A stretch of 12,653 nucleotides of DNA from CAZGMN01 sp964645765 (GTDB taxonomy: Bacteria; Acidobacteriota; Aminicenantia; Aminicenantales; Aminicenantaceae). Shown piece by piece: positions 6,712-12,653 of this stretch. How positions within the stretch are numbered: position 1 is the first letter of the stretch; each line of letters opens with the position of its first letter. The stretch is from positions 1 through 12,653 of the forward strand of contig CAZYBE010000057.1 of NCBI GenBank assembly GCA_964645765.1, given 5' to 3'. The notes under the pieces are model-generated. The model made no database searches. It was not told where the DNA came from and saw only the letters and a program-made list of their open reading frames with translations. The position numbers and the translations under genes are program-made.

Positions 6712-7908
6712 CTAAAGAAAAAGGCCCTGGTATTTCTTCAGGCCTGCTTTAAAAACTTCAAGGGCTCGTCTTAAATCCTGCTCCTTGAGCACGTAGGCTA
6801 TTCGCACTTCATCCTTGCCTTTTTCAGGCGAGCTGTAAAAACCAGCGGCAGGAGCAACCATAACTGTTTCCTTGTCAAGCCGAAAATCGGTCAGCATCCA
6901 TTGGACAAAATGCTCGGCATCTTTTATAGGAAGCCTGACGATGATATAAAAGGCACCCTGAGGCTTGCGCATAACAATCCCCGAAATGCTCTTCAATCCC
7001 TCGTATAAAACATCCCTTCTTCGCTCGTACTCTTCCTTGATCGGCTCGAAATAATCCTTTCCCATACGGTAGGCGGCAAGAGCTGCTTGCTGTTCGACCG
7101 AAGGAGGGCAGAGCCTTGCCTGGGAGAATTTGAGGAGGGACTGGTAGATTTCTTTATTCTTGGTGATGACCGCGCCGATCCGGGCGCCGCAGCAGCTGAA
7201 GCGCTTGGAAATGCTGTCGACAACAATGGCCCTATCCTCGACTTCTTTGTATTCCAGGATGCTTTTATGTCTCGCCCCATCATAAATGAACTCCTTATAA
7301 ACTTCATCGCCGATTAAAAAGAGGTCATGCTTCTTGACGATTGAAATAACCCGCTCCAGCTCGTCGGGTGTATAGACAGTTCCGGTGGGATTATTAGGAG
7401 AACAGAGCAGAATGGCCCTTGTTTTTGGAGTTATCTTGGCTTCTATCTCTTGCTTGGATGGAAGGCGAAACCCATCCTCAACCCGCAGAGTCAAAGGAGC
7501 AATCTCCACGCTGGCAAATGAGGCATAGCCATTGTAATTGGTGTAGAAAGGCTCGGGGATAATGACTTCCTCTCCAGGGTCAGCCACGGCACTGAAAGAA
7601 AAATGAATAGCCTCAGAGCCGCCGATGGTGATGATCACATTCTCGGCATCGAGAGGGATGCCGTAAGAAACGAAATAATCGGCAATAGCCTGCCTCAGCT
7701 CAAGGATTCCCTGAGCGGGTCCATAGCTCAGGATCTTCTCCTCGAAGCTATGAATAGCGTCTAGAACAGGCTGGGGCGTAAGGATATCAGGCTGGCCTAT
7801 GTTTAAAAAGTAAACATGAATTCCTTCTTCCTGAGCTTTATCAGCATAGGGCTTAAATTTTCTTATCGGAGAAGCCTGGATTTCACGACCCCTCTTGGAA
7901 ACGTTCAT
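6712..7908 (-). CDS. Pyridoxal-phosphate-dependent aminotransferase, class I/II (aspartate/alanine type)
   Basis: 398 residues, full length for fold-type I aminotransferases. Visible hallmarks: LNIGQPDILTP near residue 35, YGPAQGILELRQAIADY (62-78), GGSEAI (96-101), SPNNPTGTVY with the PLP-binding Asn (170-179), GDEVY with the pyridine-binding Asp 201, Schiff-base Lys 235 in SISKRFSCCGARIG, and the substrate carboxylate-binding Arg 369 in VRIAYV. This pattern fits the AspC/AlaT-like Igamma group; the exact amino donor cannot be read from sequence. GGAG stands nine bases before the ATG, and a promoter with perfect -35 lies in the divergent gap to pyrK. It is the first gene of a probable operon with the rhodanese and MauE-like genes. 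The link between amino-acid and sulfur chemistry is suggestive only. Confidence 0.93.
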   Translation of the reverse strand: MNVSKRGREIQASPIRKFKPYADKAQEEGIHVYFLNIGQPDILTPQPVLDAIHSFEEKILSYGPAQGILELRQAIADYFVSYGIPLDAENVIITIGGSEAIHFSFSAVADPGEEVIIPEPFYTNYNGYASFASVEIAPLTLRVEDGFRLPSKQEIEAKITPKTRAILLCSPNNPTGTVYTPDELERVISIVKKHDLFLIGDEVYKEFIYDGARHKSILEYKEVEDRAIVVDSISKRFSCCGARIGAVITKNKEIYQSLLKFSQARLCPPSVEQQAALAAYRMGKDYFEPIKEEYERRRDVLYEGLKSISGIVMRKPQGAFYIIVRLPIKDAEHFVQWMLTDFRLDKETVMVAPAAGFYSSPEKGKDEVRIAYVLKEQDLRRALEVFKAGLKKYQGLFL

Positions 7909-7947
7909 TTAAGAGTTCTCCAAATAAAATCTTATAAAGGCAATTTG

Positions 7948-7977
7948 ATTATTAACTAAACCGGATGAAGTTGTCAA
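7948..7977 (-). promoter_or_regulatory. Sigma-70-type promoter for the aminotransferase operon
   Basis: Minus strand: perfect -35 TTGACA (complement of 7972-7977), 18-base spacer, -10 AATAAT (complement of 7948-7953, five of six consensus bases). A second possible -10, TATAAG, lies further downstream. It drives away from pyrK. Confidence 0.55.
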
Positions 7978-8049
7978 AGTTTTTATTGAGAAGAGCGAAC
8001 TCCGATGGCTAAATCCTCAATGGTCGCTACGGCCATTTCCCAAAACCTA

Positions 8050-8078
8050 TTGCCATCATCGCCAGATTCTGATATTTT
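8050..8078 (+). promoter_or_regulatory. Candidate promoter for pyrK-pyrD
   Basis: TTGCCA at 8050-8055 (five of six), 17-base spacer, TATTTT at 8073-8078 (four of six). Expected start is near 8085, leaving only about 14 leader bases before the pyrK ATG, so there is no room for a PyrR-type attenuator there. The match is moderate. Confidence 0.35.
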
Positions 8079-8098
8079 GGTTAGGGTAATCCCGGGCC

Positions 8099-8899
8099 AT
8101 GATGATTGTCGACCCACAAGCGAGAATTGCAGATAAAAAAGGCTGGGGAAATTACTTCCTTCTCTCCTTCGAATCTCCCCACATCGCCTCTGAGTCCTGT
8201 GCCGGCCAGTTCATCATGGTCCGCATCTCTGCGCATCCCTATCCTCTCTTGCGGCGGCCGTTCAGCATCCATTCTAAAGACGAAAGACACATCGAGATTT
8301 TCTTCAAGGTCGCCGGAACCGGAACAGCGCTCTTGAGCCAGAAAAAAACTGGTGAATCTGTCGATATCCTCGGCCCTCTCGGAAAGGGATTTTCCGCAGA
8401 CACTGCTGTTGAAGGTGAAGAGGTGGTTGTGGTCGGAGGAGGAAGGGGAATTGCTCCGCTCTTTTTTTTGGCCCGGGAACTCCGCGGTCGTCGTGTTTCG
8501 CCCAAAATCTTCTACGGCGGCCGCAGCCTCGAGGACCTTCCCCTCAAGGAAAAATTTGAACGAGAGGGCTTTGACGTCCGCTTCTCCACTGATGACGGCT
8601 CCTGCGGATACAAGGGTTTCGTCAGCGACTTTCTCCATGAAGAGTTTAAAAGGCTCTCTGTCTCCCGAATTTTTGCTTGCGGACCCGAAGCGATGATGAA
8701 AAAGATAGCGCTCGCCGCCCGAGAAAGGAACATCCCGGCTGAATTCTCGCTTGAATCTCAAATGGGCTGCGGGTTTGGAGTCTGCTGGGGATGCGTCAAA
8801 AGGATAAGGAAGAATGGCAAGGCGATATGGGCCAAAGTTTGTGAGGAAGGGCCTGTCTTCTCCGGAGAAGATATCATCTGGCCCGAGAGTGAAGAATGA
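8099..8899 (+). CDS. pyrK: Dihydroorotate dehydrogenase (NAD) electron-transfer subunit
   Basis: 266 residues, the family's normal size. It is the FAD and 2Fe-2S subunit that passes electrons from dihydroorotate, via PyrD's FMN, to NAD. Parts in order: an N-terminal FAD-binding barrel (about 8-100) with RRPFSIH at 52-58 and GTGT at 73-76; a NAD-binding Rossmann-like part with GGGRGIAPLFFLAREL (113-128) and FACGPEAMM (192-200); and a C-terminal cluster loop with Cys 224, 229, 232 and 248. The C-x4-C-x2-C-x15-C pattern is that of PyrK. Two ATGs stand in tandem (8099 and 8102); only a weak AGGG is seen 12 bases upstream, so the start is uncertain by one codon. The last four bases overlap the pyrD start (ATGA), implying translational coupling and equal subunit supply. 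Confidence 0.95.
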   Translation: MMIVDPQARIADKKGWGNYFLLSFESPHIASESCAGQFIMVRISAHPYPLLRRPFSIHSKDERHIEIFFKVAGTGTALLSQKKTGESVDILGPLGKGFSADTAVEGEEVVVVGGGRGIAPLFFLARELRGRRVSPKIFYGGRSLEDLPLKEKFEREGFDVRFSTDDGSCGYKGFVSDFLHEEFKRLSVSRIFACGPEAMMKKIALAARERNIPAEFSLESQMGCGFGVCWGCVKRIRKNGKAIWAKVCEEGPVFSGEDIIWPESEE

Positions 8900-9807
8900 C
8901 CGACCTTTCTGTTGACCTGGGTTTTATCAAGCTCAAAAATCCGGTTATCGCTTCCAGCGGCACTTTTGGCTATGGCCTTGAATTTGCTCCTTTTTTTGAT
9001 TTGAGCAAACTTGGCGCTTTTGTGGTTAAAGGCCTTTACTTTTCTCCCTGCGAAGGAAATCCCCCGCCCAGGCTTGTCGAAACCTCAAGCGGCCTCCTCA
9101 ATGCCATCGGGCTCCAGGGTATCGGCGTTCAAAAATTCGCCGATGAAATCCTTCCCAAGCTCAGAAAATTCAAGACAGCGATTATCGTCAATATCTGCGG
9201 CCAAAGCGACGAGGAATATGCATCTTCAATCGAATTTCTGGACAGGCAGAAAGGAATCTCGGCTTACGAATTGAACATCTCCTGCCCCAATCTCAAGAGA
9301 GATGGGCTCTGCCCTGCCTTAGACCCTAAGGCTACATTCTCTGTAGTCAGCCTGGCCAAGAAGCGAAGCTCGAGGCCGGTGATAACAAAGCTTTCTCCCA
9401 ACGTGACCGACATCATCGAAGTCGCCATCAGCGCCCAGGAAGCCGGGACAGATGCTGTCTCTCTGGTCAACACCTTCCTGGCCATGGCTGTGGACGTGGA
9501 GTCAAGAAAACCGGCTCTGGCCAATGTCTTCGGAGGGCTGAGTGGGCCAGCCATCAAGCCCATCGCTCTGAGGATGGTTTATCAAGTGGCCAACCGGCTG
9601 AAAATTCCCGTGATCGGGATGGGCGGAATCACATCCGGCAAAGATGCCCTTGAATTCTTAATCGCGGGAGCCAGAGCGGTTGGTGTGGGGACAGCGAATC
9701 TCATCAACCCCGAAGCTACGCTTCGCATCATCGAGGAATTGGAGCGCTACTGCCAGGAAAGAGGAATCAAGAAAATTGAAGAAATCATCGGGACTATAAA
9801 AGCTTAG
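8896..9807 (+). CDS. pyrD: Dihydroorotate dehydrogenase class 1B, catalytic subunit
   Basis: 303 residues, an FMN TIM barrel that oxidises dihydroorotate to orotate, the fourth step of pyrimidine synthesis. Motifs: NPVIASSGTFGYG (15-27), VKGLYFSPCEGNPPPR (44-59) with the substrate/FMN Lys 45, SSGLLNAIGLQG (64-75), catalytic base Cys 130 in ELNISCPNLK, PVITKLSPNV with FMN-binding Lys 165, GGLSGPAIKP (213-222) and GMGGITSGKDALEFLIAGA (241-259). A Cys (not Ser) base, the N-terminal form without membrane helix, and the adjacent pyrK together define class 1B, the NAD-linked cytosolic heterotetramer. The start is the ATG overlapping the pyrK stop. After the stop come AT-rich hairpins and, 111 bases on, pyrF. 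Confidence 0.97.
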   Translation: MTDLSVDLGFIKLKNPVIASSGTFGYGLEFAPFFDLSKLGAFVVKGLYFSPCEGNPPPRLVETSSGLLNAIGLQGIGVQKFADEILPKLRKFKTAIIVNICGQSDEEYASSIEFLDRQKGISAYELNISCPNLKRDGLCPALDPKATFSVVSLAKKRSSRPVITKLSPNVTDIIEVAISAQEAGTDAVSLVNTFLAMAVDVESRKPALANVFGGLSGPAIKPIALRMVYQVANRLKIPVIGMGGITSGKDALEFLIAGARAVGVGTANLINPEATLRIIEELERYCQERGIKKIEEIIGTIKA

Positions 9808-9830
9808 GCTTTTAAAAAAGCGACTTTTTT
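9797..9830 (+). terminator. AT-rich hairpins at the pyrD stop
   Basis: TAAAAGC (9797-9803) pairs with GCTTTTA (9808-9814) around the stop codon. Next, AAAAAAG (9814-9820) pairs with CTTTTTT (9824-9830) around CGA, ending in six T. The two share one base. The second has the shape of a weak intrinsic terminator, but its stem has only one G-C pair. Confidence 0.3.
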
Positions 9831-9873
9831 CAGTGATAAAAAACAATAGCGTTATCAGGCTTGGTGGTTCGCA

Positions 9874-9905
9874 GAAAAAAAGGGAAAAAAACAGTCCCCT
9901 TTTTT
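9874..9905 (+). terminator. A-run/GGG...CCC/T-run hairpin just before pyrF
   Basis: AAAAAAGGG (9876-9884) pairs with CCCTTTTTT (9897-9905), loop 12 bases. The T-run ends directly before the pyrF Shine-Dalgarno AAGGAAG (9906-9912). As a terminator it would separate pyrF transcription from pyrKD; as an mRNA hairpin it would sit just ahead of the ribosome site. The right half (ACAGTCCCCTTTTTT) resembles the hairpin at 5725-5748 read on its minus strand. Confidence 0.4.
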
Positions 9906-9918
9906 AAGGAAGAAAAAA

Positions 9919-10644
9919 ATGACCAAGAAACAGGATTTGGCCAGAAGGATCATTGTCGCCCTTGACGTTGGAAGCGGCAAGGAAGCCCTTGCTCTGGTCA
10001 GAGAACTGCGAGATGTGGAAATCTTTAAAGTGGGATTCAGGCTTTTCACAGCCGAAGGCCCTGCTTTGCTCAACGAAATAAGAAAGCTTGGAAGAAAAGC
10101 CTTCCTCGACCTTAAGCTCCACGACATTCCTAATACTGTAGCCGAGACAGTCAGGGTTGCGGTGAAACACGGCATCCACATGCTGACTCTTCACACTTCC
10201 GGAGGCCGTGAGATGATGGAAAGGGCTGCTGAGGCAGCAGCCATAGAAGCAGAAAAAGAAGGAAGGGAAAAACCTCTCCTTCTCGGTGTGACCGTGCTAA
10301 CCAGCTTCAAGAGCGATGAGCTGCGAGAGATTGGAGTGACTTCGGATGTCGCCTCTCAAGTCCTCAGACTGGCTGAGCTGGCCCGGAAGGCTCGGATGGA
10401 TGGATTGGTCTGCTCTTCCCAGGAGATTGAAATCATCAAGAAAGAGATTGGCGGAGATTTTCTCGTAGTTGTCCCTGGAATCCGGCCCTCCTGGGCTGAA
10501 GCCGGCGACCAGAAGAGAATCATGACTCCCTCGCTTGCTTTTCAAAAAGGGGCTGACTATTTGGTCATCGGAAGGCCGATCATAGAAGCGCCCTCACCTT
10601 ACCAAGCTTTTCTCAAGATAATTGAAGAATTAAATCAGGCGTAA
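9919..10644 (+). CDS. pyrF: Orotidine 5'-phosphate decarboxylase
   Basis: 241 residues, group I OMP decarboxylase that turns OMP into UMP, the last step of UMP synthesis. Seen: IIVALDV with Asp 16, FKVGFRLF with Lys 37, the catalytic D-x-K-x-x-D set Asp 64, Lys 66 and Asp 69 in FLDLKLHDIPNTV, TLHTSGG (90-96), VTVLTS (124-129), phosphate-binding VVPGIRP (Arg 189) and VIGRPI (Arg 219). The SD AAGGAAG lies seven bases ahead of the ATG. The gene is in line with pyrK-pyrD and belongs to the same pathway, but hairpins in the 111-base gap may give it separate expression. Its last 15 bases overlap the 3' end of the convergent Yip1-like gene. pyrB, pyrC and pyrE are not in the window. Confidence 0.97.
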   Translation: MTKKQDLARRIIVALDVGSGKEALALVRELRDVEIFKVGFRLFTAEGPALLNEIRKLGRKAFLDLKLHDIPNTVAETVRVAVKHGIHMLTLHTSGGREMMERAAEAAAIEAEKEGREKPLLLGVTVLTSFKSDELREIGVTSDVASQVLRLAELARKARMDGLVCSSQEIEIIKKEIGGDFLVVVPGIRPSWAEAGDQKRIMTPSLAFQKGADYLVIGRPIIEAPSPYQAFLKIIEELNQA

Positions 10645-11226
10645 GACTCTGCCAACCATAAAGATTGCGTCTAAAATGACCCAGACAACTACTGACAACA
10701 ACGCTGCCGCAGCAACGCTGACTATGAAAAAGACGACAGCTTTATTTTTTGGGGCATCGACAAGATGAGTCATGAATCCAAGATAGAGAATGTAAATTCC
10801 GTATAGCCCGACAAAAATATCCAATCTTCCTAAGAAAGGAATAAGGTAAAGGACGCTTCCGGCGAGCAGAGGCGTCAGCCCATAAGCGGCAAGATTCATG
10901 GCCTTGCTCAGATTTTGGCCGCAGGAGAAGGCTGGCGCCAAGACATTCATGATTAGGCCAAAGAGATAAACCAAACCCAGAGCGAAGCCATAGACGAGAA
11001 TTGCCCTAAGAAAAGCCATCCCTATTCCGAACCTGTACCAGCCGCGGTAAGGAACCTTAAAGCCGACGAAACCAAAACGAAAGAATTGGGCAATCGCCGG
11101 AATAAAAGCCAAAAACAGGATATAAGAAGAAAAAAGCTTGGAAACGGAAAGAGCTTCTTCTTTTATCTTGGTCCATTCCTCTTTGGGCTTTAACATTATT
11201 CCCTTTATCCGGGACAATACGTTCAT
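10630..11226 (-). CDS. Yip1-domain-like multi-spanning membrane protein, function unknown
   Basis: 198 residues. A short amphipathic N-terminus (SRIKGIMLKPKEEWTKIKEE, residues 5-24) is followed by five hydrophobic segments at about 33-50, 70-95, 108-132, 137-156 and 162-188. The 'IMLKP..EW..I..E' lead followed by five helices is the pattern of bacterial Yip1-family (PF04893-like) proteins, and the AAYGLTPLLAGSVL segment (113-126) fits it. No function has been settled for bacterial members. GGGAG lies seven bases before the ATG. A TATAAT-like -10 stands about 60 bases upstream (11287-11292, minus strand) without a clear -35. The gene lies downstream of tRNA-Cys on the same strand and may also receive read-through from there. 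The 3' end overlaps pyrF by 15 bases. Confidence 0.8.
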   Translation of the reverse strand: MNVLSRIKGIMLKPKEEWTKIKEEALSVSKLFSSYILFLAFIPAIAQFFRFGFVGFKVPYRGWYRFGIGMAFLRAILVYGFALGLVYLFGLIMNVLAPAFSCGQNLSKAMNLAAYGLTPLLAGSVLYLIPFLGRLDIFVGLYGIYILYLGFMTHLVDAPKNKAVVFFIVSVAAAALLSVVVWVILDAIFMVGRVLRLI

Positions 11227-11343
11227 TGTCGTTCTCCCTCATGGAAAAAATTTTGACCTTATAATTTCCTGGTTGTCCTCCAGGCCATTATAAATGTCAT
11301 GATAAGAATTCAGATTATGGATGAGAGAATTTTTTATGTGTTT

Positions 11344-11419
11344 TGGAGGCGCGGGTCGGACTCGAACCGACGAATCGAGGTTTTGCAGACCTCTCCCTTA
11401 GCCACTTGGGTACCGCGCC
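11344..11419 (-). tRNA. tRNA-Cys (anticodon GCA)
   Basis: 76 bases including an encoded CCA. Acceptor GGCGCGG (complement of 11413-11419) pairs perfectly with CCGCGCC (complement of 11348-11354). The anticodon stem is GAGGT/ACCTC with loop CTGCAAA. The T arm is GTCGG/CCGAC with loop TTCGAGT. The discriminator is U, as required for tRNA-Cys. Confidence 0.97.
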
Positions 11420-11465
11420 CTCCGTCTCATGAAACGCTAAATGCCCGGCGTAGAAATTCAAAAAC

Positions 11466-11540
11466 TGGAGCGGGCGATGGGACTTGAACCCACGACCTTC
11501 TGCTTGGCAAGCAGACGTTCTACCCCTGAACTACGCCCGC
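11466..11540 (-). tRNA. tRNA-Gly (anticodon GCC)
   Basis: 75 bases including an encoded CCA. Acceptor GCGGGCG (complement of 11534-11540) pairs perfectly with CGCCCGC. The anticodon stem TCTGC/GCAGA carries the loop TTGCCAA. The T arm is GTGGG/CCCAT (one G-T pair) with loop TTCAAGT, and the discriminator is U. It lies 46 bases upstream of tRNA-Cys on the same strand, so the two are probably one transcript. Confidence 0.97.
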
Positions 11541-11575
11541 TTCAACATCTTAATGCATAACGGTATTCTCGGCTT

Positions 11576-11604
11576 AAGCTACCAGAAAGGAAAAATTCTG
11601 TCAA
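11576..11604 (-). promoter_or_regulatory. Promoter for the tRNA-Gly/tRNA-Cys pair
   Basis: Minus strand: perfect -35 TTGACA (complement of 11599-11604), 17-base spacer, weak -10 TAGCTT (complement of 11576-11581). It lies about 35 bases upstream of tRNA-Gly and after the stop of the exported-protein gene. Confidence 0.5.
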
Positions 11605-11639
11605 TACACCGAAAAAGCAGAAAAGGCTAACGACTGAAT

Positions 11640-12470
11640 TTATCTCGTCCGAACTCTGTCCCCGACCCTCAAAGGGTCGTAACAGGATAGAATCTTGATC
11701 GTAGAGGTTTTGCGCTGGACGTCGATGACGATTAAGCTTCCTATAATCTGAGGAGAAACAGCCTCCCTTGATGTCTTGTAAGCGATGAGCTGCTGCCCGA
11801 ATTGGATCCCATTTTCTTCTCCGATGTTGATGATGGCCCACTGCCCGGTTGCGATCTGGTTGGAGTCATTCTGGAGATAAATGACAACGCCGCCAACACC
11901 CTCTCCTTCGAAAGAAAAATCCTGGTAGCCAAGGTCTCTGCCGAGAAGGCCTGTTTTTTCTTCAAAGGGCACAAGAAAATCGCCAACCTTAACCTGGTCG
12001 CAGGCTTTCACCAATCGAGCCGAAGAACGGTTACTCCTAACAGCAACGATCTCCGCTTTCCCTCTCTTAAAGGCCAGGATTCCATATTTCTTCTTGCTGA
12101 AGGGATTCTTCATCTTTGGGCCCAGTTCCAATATCAAAAAAACCTGACCTGGCTCAAGGCCGCTTTCCTTTCCTTTGTTGATGTAGAAAATATCTTGTTC
12201 CCTGAGCAGGACTTTCTCGCTGGCGCTTTCAGCTTCGACGATCCTTGTATCGAACTGTTTCTTCTTTCCCTCGAAAACAAAAAAAGAGCAGTAAAGATCA
12301 GACTCGGAAATGAGAGGATGGATATCCTTGTACATCCTCGCTGCTTTAGTTTCCTGCCCTTGACCCTCTCCGGCATTTAACTGAAACCTGTCTCCTAAAA
12401 AGAGAACAAGACCGACTAAGGCTGAGAAGAAAAATATTCTTAGGATTATTTTTAGGCTGATTCTTCGCAT
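11640..12470 (-). CDS. Exported protein with two copies of a small beta-rich unit, function unknown
   Basis: 276 residues from the second of two tandem ATGs. AGGAG is five bases from this ATG but only two from the one at 12473. Residues ~8-28 are a basic-then-hydrophobic signal or anchor, so the rest is extracytoplasmic. Two similar units follow (numbering from the first Met). Unit 1 covers about 90-168: DIFYINKGKESGLEPGQVFLI ... RGKAEIVAVRSNRSSARLV ... VKVGDFLVP. Unit 2 covers about 208-276: GQWAIINIGEENGIQFGQQLI ... GSLIVIDVQRKTSTIKIL ... LRVGDRVR. Each has an 'I-N-x-G-x-x-x-G-(6)-Q' turn, a strand with S-(S/T), and a final 'V-G-D' strand. Such units occur in envelope proteins, sometimes after LysM or beside FlgT-C-like folds; no LysM is seen here. 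It has the best promoter in the window and is probably followed by its own tRNA transcription unit. Confidence 0.75.
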   Translation of the reverse strand: MRRISLKIILRIFFFSALVGLVLFLGDRFQLNAGEGQGQETKAARMYKDIHPLISESDLYCSFFVFEGKKKQFDTRIVEAESASEKVLLREQDIFYINKGKESGLEPGQVFLILELGPKMKNPFSKKKYGILAFKRGKAEIVAVRSNRSSARLVKACDQVKVGDFLVPFEEKTGLLGRDLGYQDFSFEGEGVGGVVIYLQNDSNQIATGQWAIINIGEENGIQFGQQLIAYKTSREAVSPQIIGSLIVIDVQRKTSTIKILSCYDPLRVGDRVRTR

Positions 12471-12474
12471 CATG

Positions 12475-12480
12475 ACTCCT
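12475..12480 (-). promoter_or_regulatory. Shine-Dalgarno of the exported protein
   Basis: AGGAGT on the minus strand, five bases from the second ATG (12470) and two from the first (12473). It favours the second. Confidence 0.55.
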
Positions 12481-12505
12481 TTTAAACGCTATCTTCTTGA
12501 GACCC

Positions 12506-12534
12506 ATTATATTAAGCCGACTTTGCGCTGTCAA
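12506..12534 (-). promoter_or_regulatory. Perfect-consensus sigma-70 promoter
   Basis: Minus strand: TTGACA (complement of 12529-12534), exactly 17 bases, TATAAT (complement of 12506-12511). All twelve hexamer bases match consensus. Expected start is near 12499, about 29 bases before the chosen start codon of the exported-protein gene. Confidence 0.8.
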
Positions 12535-12540
12535 TAGAAT

Positions 12541-12653
12541 CAATATCTCTAAAGTTTCCTATACCTTTCTAAACACAGGGCGAAGGCTAAATGACTCTAA
12601 AACCGTTTGAAGGCTGAGCGGGCATGGTTCCTCGACCGAAGGGAGAGGAGAGC
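12541..12653. other. Window end without a recognisable gene
   Basis: No ORF of useful length, tRNA, repeat or strong hairpin is seen in these bases. A short open stretch on the minus strand (ending TAG near 12590) could be the tail of an upstream gene, but its residues match nothing I recognise. Confidence 0.4.

Noticed and set aside
8081..8761. Minus-strand ORF of 226 codons opposite pyrK
   Set aside because: It is a shadow of pyrK, whose motifs and cluster cysteines are unmistakable. It has no SD and no recognisable motif.
11299..11487. Plus-strand ORF of 62 codons with RGSDSNRR and GAGDGT-like text
   Set aside because: It is the antisense of the tRNA-Cys and tRNA-Gly genes. Such tRNA-antisense peptides are a well-known false protein family.
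11802..12380. Plus-strand ORF of 192 codons opposite the exported-protein gene
   Set aside because: The minus-strand gene has a signal segment, internal repeat, SD and perfect promoter. The plus ORF has none of these.

Overview
The window looks like bacterial chromosomal DNA, probably from an uncultured, anaerobic-leaning member of the Acidobacteriota / 'Candidatus Aminicenantes' type. This placement is an inference from gene style: a secreted WD40-like (PD40) protein ending in the EIWVMENFLP motif, pyruvate phosphate dikinase, NAD-type dihydroorotate dehydrogenase (PyrK/PyrD), and a MauE-like/rhodanese pair. No marker gene is present to prove it. I saw no CRISPR array, insertion sequence, phage gene or defence system.

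Left part (1-2540, G+C-rich, plus strand). It opens with the last ten codons of an OmpR/PhoB-type response regulator. Next comes a 702-residue secreted PD40 beta-propeller protein, followed by a strong hairpin. Then there is a decayed N-terminus of what looks like a sensor histidine kinase, with no usual start and an in-frame TAG. Around 2535-2545 this remnant runs, in the same frame, straight into the last third of a proline dehydrogenase. The joint is either a real deletion/rearrangement or an assembly chimera. It is the most important thing to verify before reading across it.

Middle part (2900-7910, minus strand). ppdK encodes a full-length pyruvate phosphate dikinase with a good promoter and Shine-Dalgarno (SD) sequence. 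A probable three-gene operon encodes a class I/II aminotransferase, a membrane-anchored rhodanese and a MauE/DoxX-type membrane protein. The last two overlap by 14 bases. A terminator-like hairpin follows the operon.

Pyrimidine cluster (8099-10644, plus strand). pyrK and pyrD overlap by ATGA and encode the two subunits of class 1B dihydroorotate dehydrogenase. pyrF (OMP decarboxylase) follows after 111 bases that hold several AT-rich hairpins. The 190-base gap before pyrK is divergent and carries a promoter candidate on each strand.

Right part (10630-12653, minus strand). In transcription order there is an exported protein with two copies of a small beta-type unit, driven by a perfect TTGACA/17/TATAAT promoter. 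It is followed by tRNA-Gly(GCC) and tRNA-Cys(GCA), both with encoded CCA, and then a Yip1-like membrane protein whose end overlaps the end of pyrF. The last ~110 bases hold no gene I can support.

Most of the window is ordinary housekeeping and accessory metabolism. I did not find a clearly new biological system. The points worth a second look are the fused gene remnants, the small shared hairpins, the duplicated-unit exported protein and the MauE/rhodanese pair.
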